In this document: positions 25,342 through 33,875 of the stretch, piece after piece
Layout of the letters: each line of letters starts with the position of its first letter
Numbering within the stretch: position 1 is the stretch's first letter
From: Burkholderia sp. Ac-20365
GTDB taxonomy: Bacteria > Pseudomonadota > Gammaproteobacteria > Burkholderiales > Burkholderiaceae
Direction of reading: 5' to 3'
NCBI RefSeq assembly: GCF_017104715.1
Contig: NZ_JAAGPI010000050.1
Coordinates: 1 to 58,623 of the forward strand
DNA length: 58,623 nt
Made by a program: the position numbers and the translations under genes
Notes under the pieces: model-generated
Told to the model about the DNA's origin: nothing
Databases searched by the model: none
What the model saw: only the letters and a program-made list of their open reading frames with translations

Positions 25342-26294
25342 GCGTGCACCCCCGTGCCCGTGCCGCGTTGCTGGGTGAACGCGCGACGCGCTTCACGCGC
25401 GCCCGTGCGCACCGCATGCCAGCGGGCGAGCTTGGTGCGCGCGCCTTTCGATGTCAGCGCGAGCATCGCATGCACGGCACCCGGATAGACGCGCGTGCCG
25501 ACCAGCGCGTACCACCACCACGCCACTTCGCGTTGCCCGGCCGGCAACTGCTCGCGCAGGATCAGATGCAGGTTGTACGCGGCGTTGCGCACGGCGGTCA
25601 GCGACTGCGCATCGCGGCGGTCTTCGTCGAAACGCTCGGCGGGGAAATGATCGACTGCGACACGCGGATCGTAGACGAGCTTCCAGCCCGCGTTCTTCAC
25701 GCTCATGCTGAACGCCATGTCGTTGTGCACCTGCGCGCCCGCGCCGCGCAGGCGGCCGTCGAAGCGGATCGCACGGATCGCATCGCGCCGGTAGCTCATG
25801 TTCGCGCCCTTGAGCAGATCGACTTCGCGCGCTTCGCCCACGCCCAGATGATGATTGCCGATGATCTTGCCCGACTTCAGCATCTTGCCGACCAGAAAGC
25901 GCGAGCCGTCGAGCACGCCGCCCTTCTGATGCACCCAGTCGCGTCCGCCCAATGCGCCCAGCCGTTCGTCGCCTTCGAAGGCCGCGCCGATGCGGCGCAC
26001 CCAGTCGGCGTGCGGCGCGGCGTCGTCGTCGGTGATCGCGATCACGTCGCCCGTCGCGGCATCCAGTCCGCGATTGAGCGCGGCCACCTGGCCCGGCACG
26101 TCGACGGCGGCGATGTTCAGCGGCAACGCACCGACGACCAGCGGATCGGCGAGACACGTGTGCGTGGCTTCGTCATCGGGACGCGCGACCACGACCACCT
26201 CGTCGGGCACGCGCTCCTGCTTCTGCAAGGCCGCGAGACAGCGCGCGAGGTCTTGCGGGCGGCGAAAAGTCGGCACCAGTACCGTTATCTTCAT
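25338..26294 (-). CDS. bceG: GT2 glycosyltransferase (BceG-like)
   Basis: A 318-residue GT-A enzyme. MKITVLVPTFRRPQDLARCL and the metal-binding ITDDDAAP (DxD) are classical, followed by GANMSYRRDAI and DMAFSM toward the acceptor region. It is the only family 2 enzyme of the locus, so it probably makes a linkage of different stereochemistry from the GT4 members. GGAGAGTACAGG precedes the ATG. It follows the tyrosine kinase by 66 bp and overlaps bceH by 4 bp. Confidence 0.88.
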   Translation of the reverse strand: MKITVLVPTFRRPQDLARCLAALQKQERVPDEVVVVARPDDEATHTCLADPLVVGALPLNIAAVDVPGQVAALNRGLDAATGDVIAITDDDAAPHADWVRRIGAAFEGDERLGALGGRDWVHQKGGVLDGSRFLVGKMLKSGKIIGNHHLGVGEAREVDLLKGANMSYRRDAIRAIRFDGRLRGAGAQVHNDMAFSMSVKNAGWKLVYDPRVAVDHFPAERFDEDRRDAQSLTAVRNAAYNLHLILREQLPAGQREVAWWWYALVGTRVYPGAVHAMLALTSKGARTKLARWHAVRTGAREARRAFTQQRGTGTGVHA

Positions 26295-26360
26295 CCTGTA
26301 CTCTCCGTGGATTGATTGACGGCGCAGGTGTCGTGCAGGCGATGCACGACACCATGCGCA

Positions 26361-28637
26361 TCAGGTGCTCAGGTATTCCTGCACGGCCGCGTAGCTGCGG
26401 TCGTAGTTGCCGCGCGCACGCGGCGGCATGGCGTTGAAGATCGCGCCCTGCACGTGCACGCCCGCCGAATGCAGGCGCTTCAGTGCGTCGGCGATCTCGC
26501 CTTCGCTGTGCATGCCCGAGCGCACGACGAAGAACGTCGAGCCGGCATAGCCGCCGATGATCGATGCATCCGTCACGGCGAGCACCGGCGGCGTGTCGAT
26601 CAGGATCACGTCGTAGCGCTTGGCAAGACCTTCGAGGTATTGCGGCAGACGCGGCGACATCAGCAGTTCCGACGGATTGGGCGGGCGGCGGCCGCACGAG
26701 ATGAACGACAGGTTGTCGATCTCGGTTGCGCGCACCGCTTCTTCCAGCGAGATCTGGCCGCTCAGCAGTTCCGACAGGCCGTTGTCCTGCGAGCCGCCCA
26801 GATGCTTTTCGAGCGCGCCACGGCGCATGTCGCCGTCGATCATCAGCACGCGCTTGCCCGAATGCGCGAGCAGCACGGCGAGGTTGATCGTCAGGAAACT
26901 CTTGCCGACGCCGGGCATCGGGCCCGTGAACATCACGATGTGATTGCGCGCGTCCTGCAGCGTGAACTGCATCGACGTGCGCAGGCTGCGCAGGCTTTCG
27001 ATACACACGTCCTTCGGCTTCACGTTCGCGAGCACCGCGCGCTGGCGCGTGCCGCCGCGCACGGCCGCATTCTCGATCAGCCCCTGTTCCGCCGACAGCG
27101 GCACGAGGCCGTACACGGGCAGATGGAACGTGCGCTCGACGGTTTCCGGATCGTCGATGCCCTTGAACATATTGCGGCGCAGGAACACGAAGCCCGTGCC
27201 GATGATCAGCCCGAGAATCGTCGCCGCCGACAGGATCAGCGCCTTCTTCGGCTTGATGGGCGAACCGGGACGCAGCGCGGCGTCGACGATATGCACGTTG
27301 CCGCCCGTGCCGGCCTTCTGCACGGAGAGTTCCTGAACGCGGTTGAGCAGCAGCACGTAGATGTCTTCCGCCACCTTCGCGTCACGCTGCAACTGCACGG
27401 CCTTCACTTCGGTGGCGGGCAGATCGCGGAAACGGTCCGAGTACTTCGCGCGCTGCGCCTGCAGTTCGGCCATCTGCTGCTGCGCGGCCTTGATCATCGG
27501 GTGATCGTCGCCGTAGCGCTGTTCGAGCTGCGAAATCTGCAGACGCAAAGCCGAAATCTGCTGTTCGTACTGGATGCTGCCTTCCAGATAGACCTTCGCC
27601 TCGTCGCTCGCGTTGATCGAGCCGCTCTTGCTCTGATACGCAGTCAGTGCCGCTTCCGAGCGTTCGAGATCCGACTTCAGGCGCGGCTCTTCGCTCTTCA
27701 GGAAGTCGAGCATGCGGCTCGCGTCGGCCTGCTTGGTGCGAATGTGTTCGACCAGATACGACTGCGCGAGCGCATTGGCGACCGCCGCCGCATGTTCGGG
27801 GCTCTGGTCTTCGAGCGAGATCGAGATCACGCCCGTCTGCTTGCCCTGCTCCTGCACGTTGATGGCCGACTGGAACGCGGCAATCGCGTCGAGGTCGTTG
27901 GCGCGCATCACCGTGAACTGCGTGCCGGGACGCGCGACCAGCCTGTTGACCAGCATCGTCACGCCGCCGCCTTGCGCAGCCTGTCCCGCCTGGCCGCGCA
28001 ACAGCAGCTGGCCGTCGGGTGTCATCAGCGTGTAGCGCTCGTTGTCCATCGCCGTAAGGATCAGCTTCTGGCCTTCGAGCGCGGGCGTCACGTCGATCGA
28101 ATCGACTTGGGCCACTTCGCCGCCCCACGCGTACGAACCGAGGCCGAGCCACGGTTTGGCGGGCTGGCCCGGCGTCGCGAGACGGGCGGCCAGGCTGCCG
28201 AGCACGGGAATCGTCTTCGGCGTCACCGAGAAGTTCAGCTTCATCTGCTGAACCACGGGCGCGACGACACCGCGGCTCTTGATCATTTCGATCTCGGCGT
28301 CGGTGGGAATCGTCGATTGTCCCGTCGAGATGGTCGCGCCCGTTTGCGTCTGCGTGAGCGCCTGCGACGTGTTGTCGGACGTTTCCACGCGCACGTGCGC
28401 ATCGGCCGAATACACAGGCTTCGCGACATAGCAGTAGAAGCCGGCGATCGCGACGATGGTCGCGGCAATGCCGATCAGCCACCAGATGTCGTCGATGATC
28501 ACCTGCAGCAGTTGGCCGAGGACCACGTCCTCTTCTTCGGTTCTGGCCTGCATGGCCAGATGGGGATTCGGTTGAGTGCTCACTTGGATACTCGCTTGAG
28601 TGCTCAGGGTTGACCCGGGTCGGGTCGCCAGCGGCAT
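26361..28637 (-). CDS. bceF: BY-kinase / polysaccharide co-polymerase (BceF-like)
   Basis: A 758-residue inner membrane protein with a Wzz-type chain-length domain between two membrane helices (IWWLIGIAATIVAIAGFY near 45; LILSAATILGLIIGTGF before the kinase) and a cytoplasmic bacterial tyrosine kinase domain: Walker A GPMPGVGKS, Walker A' VLMIDGDMRRG, Walker B DVILIDTPP. The C-terminus has a short tyrosine cluster (NYDRSYAAVQEYL) for autophosphorylation. BceF is known to control cepacian production and export with the phosphatase BceD. Start is uncertain: the ATG at 28637 lies inside a hairpin; a GTG at 28581-28583 would give 740 residues. Confidence 0.92.
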   Translation of the reverse strand: MPLATRPGSTLSTQASIQVSTQPNPHLAMQARTEEEDVVLGQLLQVIIDDIWWLIGIAATIVAIAGFYCYVAKPVYSADAHVRVETSDNTSQALTQTQTGATISTGQSTIPTDAEIEMIKSRGVVAPVVQQMKLNFSVTPKTIPVLGSLAARLATPGQPAKPWLGLGSYAWGGEVAQVDSIDVTPALEGQKLILTAMDNERYTLMTPDGQLLLRGQAGQAAQGGGVTMLVNRLVARPGTQFTVMRANDLDAIAAFQSAINVQEQGKQTGVISISLEDQSPEHAAAVANALAQSYLVEHIRTKQADASRMLDFLKSEEPRLKSDLERSEAALTAYQSKSGSINASDEAKVYLEGSIQYEQQISALRLQISQLEQRYGDDHPMIKAAQQQMAELQAQRAKYSDRFRDLPATEVKAVQLQRDAKVAEDIYVLLLNRVQELSVQKAGTGGNVHIVDAALRPGSPIKPKKALILSAATILGLIIGTGFVFLRRNMFKGIDDPETVERTFHLPVYGLVPLSAEQGLIENAAVRGGTRQRAVLANVKPKDVCIESLRSLRTSMQFTLQDARNHIVMFTGPMPGVGKSFLTINLAVLLAHSGKRVLMIDGDMRRGALEKHLGGSQDNGLSELLSGQISLEEAVRATEIDNLSFISCGRRPPNPSELLMSPRLPQYLEGLAKRYDVILIDTPPVLAVTDASIIGGYAGSTFFVVRSGMHSEGEIADALKRLHSAGVHVQGAIFNAMPPRARGNYDRSYAAVQEYLST

Positions 28638-28690
28638 CCGGCGCGTTGCATCCGTTCATATTCCGGATGCGAAGCGCCGGCATGCCGGCG
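28634..28690. other. Hairpin and palindrome between bceE and bceF
   Basis: GCATCCGG (28634-28641) pairs with CCGGATGC (28663-28670) and is followed by the perfect 16-bp palindrome CGCCGGCATGCCGGCG (28675-28690). In the minus-strand mRNA the first structure would bury the upstream bceF ATG. It may lower kinase synthesis relative to the outer membrane exporter, or slow RNA decay. No T tract follows, so it is not a typical terminator. Confidence 0.6.
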
Positions 28691-28721
28691 GCGTTTCAGG
28701 CAAAGCTTCTGCGACAGGACA

Positions 28722-29903
28722 TCAACGCGTCAGCTGCTTCAGGTAGAACAGGGTCTGCACCGTCGGCAGCACCTGCTGCAGCACACGGTTGAACGTCGTC
28801 GATGCCGCCGTGCCCACGTACACCACGTCCATCGGCTGCAGTTCGAACTGCGAGGACAGCATGATGGCGTTGGGTTGCGTCATGTCGAGTCGATAGACTT
28901 CGGGCGTGGTCGGCTTTTCCTTCATGCCGCGCATCACGTAGATCTGGCGCGGGTTCGCGTCGGTGTCGAGGATGCCGCCCGCCTGCGTGAGCGCATCGGC
29001 GATGGTCAGCTCGCCCTTGTTCATCGGCACCGGAATCGGCGTCTTCACTTCGCCCATCACGAAGATGCGCGTGTCGCTGCGATCGGGCACGTTGACGATG
29101 TCGCCCGGTTCGAGCATCACGTTCTGCGAGGTATCGCCCTTGTCGAGCATGCGGTTCGCGTCGAGCACATAGAGCTTGCCCTTGCGCGTGAGACGCACGC
29201 GCTGCAGGTCGGCGTTGTCGCTCGAACCGCCCGAGCGCGTGATCGCGTCGACCAGCGTGAGCGGCACATCCGACAGCGCCAGCGGTCCCGGCGTCTTCAC
29301 GTCGCCTGTCACCTGCACCTTCTGGCTGCGGTACGACAGCACGCGCACATCGACCTGCGGATCGCGGATATACGGAATCAGCTTCTTGCCGAGTTCGTCG
29401 CGGATCTGCGCCGTCGTTCTCCCCGATGCACGAATGCGGCCGACGAACGGGAAATAGATCGTGCCGTCGGGCGCGACGGTCTGGCCGTACGGATCGGCCT
29501 GGCCCGGCAACGCCTGCGTATACGGCTGCTGCAAGGCGCCGCCGATCGACTGCGTGGTGTTGCCACCCGAGGACAGCGTGCTGCCGTTCGGCGTCGTCAG
29601 TTCCGGGTGATCCCACACGGTGATGCCGAGAATGTCCTGCGGCGCGACGTGATAGACGTATTGCGTCGGATCGGCGAACGGACCCGGCGGCGGCAGCACC
29701 TGCTTCGCGATCGCGTCGGCCGTTTGGGCCTGCTGTTTCTGGATCACAGAGGCATCGATGAGCGTGACCGGATACGTTTCAGCCGGCTTGTTCTGCTGCT
29801 GTTCCTTCAGGCTCGACGTGTCGAGGTAATTCCCCGGCGCGGTCGCGCATGCCGACAGAAAAGTCGTCAGCAGAATAGATAACGTGATGTTTCGTTTCAG
29901 CAT
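28722..29903 (-). CDS. bceE: Wza-type outer membrane polysaccharide export lipoprotein (BceE-like)
   Basis: A 393-residue export protein with a lipoprotein signal ending in LSAC (Cys19). The Poly_export domain includes PDGTIYFPFVGRI and QIRDELGKKLIPYIRDPQVD, followed by SLBB domains with VTGDVKTPG and VMGEVKTPIP. It should form the outer membrane channel that works with BceF. The ATG at 29901-29903 is chosen for its signal peptide; it overlaps the bceD stop by 7 bp. A frame extending further upstream only reads the bceD region out of frame. Confidence 0.93.
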   Translation of the reverse strand: MLKRNITLSILLTTFLSACATAPGNYLDTSSLKEQQQNKPAETYPVTLIDASVIQKQQAQTADAIAKQVLPPPGPFADPTQYVYHVAPQDILGITVWDHPELTTPNGSTLSSGGNTTQSIGGALQQPYTQALPGQADPYGQTVAPDGTIYFPFVGRIRASGRTTAQIRDELGKKLIPYIRDPQVDVRVLSYRSQKVQVTGDVKTPGPLALSDVPLTLVDAITRSGGSSDNADLQRVRLTRKGKLYVLDANRMLDKGDTSQNVMLEPGDIVNVPDRSDTRIFVMGEVKTPIPVPMNKGELTIADALTQAGGILDTDANPRQIYVMRGMKEKPTTPEVYRLDMTQPNAIMLSSQFELQPMDVVYVGTAASTTFNRVLQQVLPTVQTLFYLKQLTR

Positions 29904-30349
29904 ATTTTGTTCAGCCATCCCATGACGAGGTGTTCGATATGCGCGAGGCTGTCGCGATACGTGCCTTCGTCGCGTCCATGCGGATCGACGACGTCGGCGC
30001 TTCCCCATGTGTCCCACTTGCCGAGCGGATACACCTTGCCGCGCGACGTGGGTTCGAGGGCTTCCACGTCCTTTACTTGCCGCTTTTCGGTGACGAGGAT
30101 CAGGTCGGCATCGCGCACGCTCTGACGTTCGAGCCGCCGTGCGCGATGCGCGCCGCTGTCCACGCCGCGCTCCTGGAGCAGACGCCGCATCACCGGGTCC
30201 ATATCGTGTCCGTCGATCGCGTGCAGGCCCGCCGAGCCAAACGCGATGGGCTGCGCGCGCTGCGTCTGCTGACGCGAGCGGAACAGCCGCTCGGCGGCGG
30301 GCGAGCGGCACACGTTGGCGTGGCAGACGATCAGGACGTTCGCGAACAT
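29897..30349 (-). CDS. bceD: Low-molecular-weight protein tyrosine phosphatase (BceD-like)
   Basis: A 150-residue phosphatase with the CX5R loop at residues 9-15 (CHANVCR) followed by SPAAE, and a general-acid aspartate in VVDPHGRDEGTY. It dephosphorylates the tyrosine kinase of the same operon, which controls polymer assembly. GGAGAGG precedes the ATG. It lies 34 bp after bceC and overlaps bceE, the same order as in the cepacian cluster. Confidence 0.93.
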   Translation of the reverse strand: MFANVLIVCHANVCRSPAAERLFRSRQQTQRAQPIAFGSAGLHAIDGHDMDPVMRRLLQERGVDSGAHRARRLERQSVRDADLILVTEKRQVKDVEALEPTSRGKVYPLGKWDTWGSADVVDPHGRDEGTYRDSLAHIEHLVMGWLNKIC

Positions 30350-30383
30350 GGGCGGCCTCTCCAGGAGTCGATGACGCCTTGCT

Positions 30384-31793
30384 TTACAGCGCGTCAGCCG
30401 TCGCAGGCGACGCTGCGGTGGCTTGCGTTTGCGCGGGCTGGCGGCCGATTGCGTGATACTCGATACCGAGTTCGCGCATCGTGTCCGGTTCGTACAGATT
30501 GCGGCCGTCGAAAATCAGCGGCGTCTTCAGCAGCGTCTTGAGGCTGTCGAAGTCCGGGCTCTTGAAGACCTTCCATTCGGTCAGGATCACGAGCGCATCG
30601 GCCTGTTCGGCGGCCTGCATTTCTTCGTCCGCGAACGTGAGGCGCGCGAGATGCTGCGGCTTGCCTTCGAGATCGAGCGCAAACACGCGCTTCGATTCGT
30701 CGATCGCAACCGGGTCGTACGCGACGACCTTCGCGCCGCGTGCGAGCAGGTCGGCGATCAGCGCGCGGCTCGGCGCTTCGCGCATGTCGTCGGTGTTCGG
30801 CTTGAATGCGAGACCCCACACGGCGAACGTACGATCCGACAGATCGTCGCCCAGACGCGCGACGATCTTCTGCGCGAGGATCATCTTCTGCGTTTCGTTG
30901 ACGGCTTCGACGGCTTCGAGAATGCGCAGGTTGTGACCCATCTCGCTGCCCGTGCGGATCAGCGCCTGCACGTCCTTCGGGAAGCACGAACCGCCGTAGC
31001 CGCAACCCGCGTACAGGAAGTCGTAGCCGATGCGCGGGTCCGAGCCCATGCCGCGGCGCACTGCTTCGATATCGGCGCCGACGCGGTCCGCGAGATTCGC
31101 GAGATCGTTCATGAACGAGATGCGCGTGGCGAGCATCGCGTTGGCTGCGTACTTCGTGAACTCGGCCGAGCGCACGTCCATGTAGATCGTGCGTTCGCGG
31201 TTGCGGTTGAACGGCGCGTACAGGCGCTTCATCAGTTCGCGCGCCTTCTCGCCGGGCACGTCGTCGTCGCAGCCGAGAATGATGCGGTCCGGGCGCGTGA
31301 AGTCTTCGACGGCGGCGCCCTCTTTGAGGAACTCGGGGTTCGACACGACCGAGAACATCTGCTTGAGGCCGCGCTGATCCAGCTCTTCCTGCACCGCCTG
31401 CGCGACGCGGCGCGCGGTACCGACCGGCACCGTCGACTTGTCGACGATCACCTTGAAGCCTTTCATATGGCGGCCGATGTTGCGCGCGGCTGCCAGCACG
31501 TATTGCAGGTCGGCCGAGCCGTCTTCATCGGGCGGCGTACCGACGGCGATGAACTGGATATCGCCGTGCGCGACCGCCGCTTCGACATCCGTCGAAAACT
31601 TCAGGCGCCCCGCCTTGCGGTTGCGCGCGATGATCTCCAGCAGACCCGGCTCATGGATCGGCACGCCGCCGTTGTTCAACACGTCGATCTTGCGCTGATC
31701 GACGTCGAGGCAGAAGACGTCGTGTCCGATGTCTGCCAGGCAGGCACCCGTCACGAGGCCCACGTATCCGGTTCCAACGATCGTCAGGTTCAT
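30384..31793 (-). CDS. bceC: UDP-glucose 6-dehydrogenase (BceC-like)
   Basis: A 469-residue NAD-dependent enzyme that makes UDP-glucuronate, the acidic sugar of the polymer. It starts MNLTIVGTGYVGLVTGACLA (NAD-binding), and the catalytic cysteine is in GYGGSCFPKDVQAL. VWGLAFKPNTDDMREAPS begins the C-terminal UDP-binding domain. GAGG precedes the ATG. Second gene of the operon, 75 bp after bceB. Confidence 0.95.
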   Translation of the reverse strand: MNLTIVGTGYVGLVTGACLADIGHDVFCLDVDQRKIDVLNNGGVPIHEPGLLEIIARNRKAGRLKFSTDVEAAVAHGDIQFIAVGTPPDEDGSADLQYVLAAARNIGRHMKGFKVIVDKSTVPVGTARRVAQAVQEELDQRGLKQMFSVVSNPEFLKEGAAVEDFTRPDRIILGCDDDVPGEKARELMKRLYAPFNRNRERTIYMDVRSAEFTKYAANAMLATRISFMNDLANLADRVGADIEAVRRGMGSDPRIGYDFLYAGCGYGGSCFPKDVQALIRTGSEMGHNLRILEAVEAVNETQKMILAQKIVARLGDDLSDRTFAVWGLAFKPNTDDMREAPSRALIADLLARGAKVVAYDPVAIDESKRVFALDLEGKPQHLARLTFADEEMQAAEQADALVILTEWKVFKSPDFDSLKTLLKTPLIFDGRNLYEPDTMRELGIEYHAIGRQPAQTQATAASPATADAL

Positions 31794-31868
31794 GAATTAC
31801 ACCTCGGAGATTGAATGGTTCTGTAAATGACGAACGCCGCGCGTTCGATGCGATGGACGCGCCGCGTT

Positions 31869-33266
31869 TCAGTACGCGTTGCTGCCCACGAAGCCTTTCC
31901 AGAAAGTCAGGCCCACGATCTTGATGTCGAGCCAGAAGCTCCAGTGCTGCATGTAGTACAGATCGAGCTTCACGCGGCCCATCATCTTTTCGATGCGATC
32001 GGTTTCGCCGCGATAGCCGTTGATCTGTGCCCAGCCGGTGATGCCGGGCTTGATCCGGTAGCGGTGCATATAGCCCTTCACCAGATCCTTGTAGATGTCG
32101 TCGTGTTCGAGCGCATGCGGACGCGGCCCGACCACCGACATTTCGCCGCGCAGCACGTTGATGAACTGCGGCAGCTCGTCCAGGCTGGTCTTGCGCAGGA
32201 ATGCGCCGACGGGCGTGATACGCGGATCGCGCCGCGTCGCCTGAGTGATCTTGCCCGCCTCTTCCTTGTGGACCTTCATCGAGCGAAACTTGAAGATCTC
32301 GAACTCGCGTCCGTCGATGCCCTTGCGCCGCTGCCGGAAGAACACCGGTCCCGGCGACGACAGCTTCACGGCGGCAGCGATCCCGAGCATCAGCGGTGCG
32401 AGCGCCGTCAGCGCAGCGAGCGCGAACAGACGGTCAAAGATGCGCTTGGGCAGCACGCGCAGATCGGTGATCGGCGAGGCCGCGAGATTGATCGCGGGCA
32501 CGCCGAGCAGATCGACCATCGGCTGGTTGAAGAGCGTCAGGCTGCGCACATCCGGAATGAAGCGGATGTTCACGAAGTCGTTGCGGAATTCCATCACGAA
32601 GCGATGGATGACCTTTTCCTTCGACATCGGCAGCGCCATCCACAGTTCGCGCACCGAGCGGCGGCGCATCTCGTCGATCATCGCGGCATAGTCGCGCCGC
32701 ACCGGCACGCCTTCGATCGCTTCCGGCTCGTCGGTGTCTTCATAGTGGCTGCGGTTGTCGTCCTCGTCATACACGACGACGGGGCTGAAGCCCGCTTCGG
32801 GACGGCTGCGCATCTGCTCGATCAGAAACTTGCCGTACGGCGCACCGCCGACGATCGCCACTTTCTTCTGGTTGAAGCCTTCGCGGCGCAGGCCGCGCAG
32901 CACGGCATGCACCAGCGACTTCGTGACGATCAGCAACACCACCGTGGCGACGGCCCAGTACACGAGCCACAGGCGCGACAACAGATCCGAGCGATGCAGG
33001 CTGAAGCTCATCAGCACGCCCGTGATCTCGACCATGGTCCAGCCCATCGTCACGCGCGCCAGCAGGTCGTACAGCGGCTTGCCGCGCCACGACTGATAGA
33101 TGCCGAGCGCGGGAAAGAACAGGATCACGAGCAGGCAGTCGAACGCGAGCGACACGCTCTGGATGTCGTCGAGCCATACGAAACGGCCCGCGTGCATGGC
33201 CGCTGCGATGAGCGCGCCGAGCGCGACCATGCCGATGTCGATGATTCTCGATAGAACGCTCAGCAT
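31869..33266 (-). CDS. bceB: Undecaprenyl-phosphate glucose phosphotransferase (BceB-like)
   Basis: A 465-residue polyisoprenyl-phosphate hexose-1-phosphate transferase (PHPT). The N-terminal part has several membrane helices and a CoA-binding-like Rossmann segment (KKVAIVGGAPYGKFLIEQM). The C-terminal sugar-transferase domain shows PVFFRQRR, FKFRSM, DELPQFINVLRGEMSVVGPR and PGITGWAQ. It starts each repeat by moving glucose-1-phosphate to undecaprenyl phosphate. I prefer the ATG at 33264-33266 to a GTG nine bases upstream, because GGCGAGG is then correctly spaced. First gene of the minus-strand operon. Confidence 0.93.
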   Translation of the reverse strand: MLSVLSRIIDIGMVALGALIAAAMHAGRFVWLDDIQSVSLAFDCLLVILFFPALGIYQSWRGKPLYDLLARVTMGWTMVEITGVLMSFSLHRSDLLSRLWLVYWAVATVVLLIVTKSLVHAVLRGLRREGFNQKKVAIVGGAPYGKFLIEQMRSRPEAGFSPVVVYDEDDNRSHYEDTDEPEAIEGVPVRRDYAAMIDEMRRRSVRELWMALPMSKEKVIHRFVMEFRNDFVNIRFIPDVRSLTLFNQPMVDLLGVPAINLAASPITDLRVLPKRIFDRLFALAALTALAPLMLGIAAAVKLSSPGPVFFRQRRKGIDGREFEIFKFRSMKVHKEEAGKITQATRRDPRITPVGAFLRKTSLDELPQFINVLRGEMSVVGPRPHALEHDDIYKDLVKGYMHRYRIKPGITGWAQINGYRGETDRIEKMMGRVKLDLYYMQHWSFWLDIKIVGLTFWKGFVGSNAY

Positions 33267-33875
33267 CTGCTGCACCTCGCCTTGTCTGTCAGTTCGATCA
33301 AGTTCTGTCCACGGTCCGTTGAAAAATGCGTCGCGGGATTCGCGCGCCGTCTGTCGGGCAATTCAATGCGCCTTGCAATTGCCGGATTGCGTATCGGTCA
33401 ATCAGATTGCATTGACGATCGAATGCGGCTTCATCGCGCTGGTGAGTGAATACCCTTGTACAAGGCTCCATAAAGCGGCATTAAAATTCCGGCTGCAAGG
33501 CAGCAAAAAATCTCAAAATGTATCGGCACGATTTACGATATTTTTTCTGCTTTTATTCGGTAACTATTGCCGAATTATGCAAATTCGTTGAGCGATGCGG
33601 ACCATTCCGGTCACCTTTCTCTGTCTTTTTGACGCTTGCGGTGCCAGATGACGTCGTGGCCGCACCGGCAGTCGGCTTTATTTCATCGGCGCGAATTGTG
33701 TCGAGTCAATTTTTATCGGATTTATTTTCCGTTTTTATGGCATTGCGAAATTATTCACCAATGCTGATCAAGCATTTTTCATTGTAATTATTCGACAGAA
33801 ATTCAATCCGGTTTATTGACGGATTACGACGTGATAAAAACTCAGGCATTCACCCCGCTTCGAGGAGTTATCACC
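33267..33875. promoter_or_regulatory. AT-rich divergent promoter region of bceA and bceB
   Basis: A 609-bp gap that is strongly A+T-rich from about 33480 to 33840. AATTATTC occurs at 33749-33756 and 33786-33793, similar to octamers in the other exopolysaccharide gaps. Frames inside it look non-coding. It must hold the promoters for the long bceB-K operon and for bceA. No hexamer pair is clear enough to place a start, and no sigma-54 site was recognised. Confidence 0.55.

Noticed and set aside
26316..28613. 765-codon plus-strand frame opposite bceF
   Set aside because: Antisense shadow; the minus strand carries all kinase motifs.
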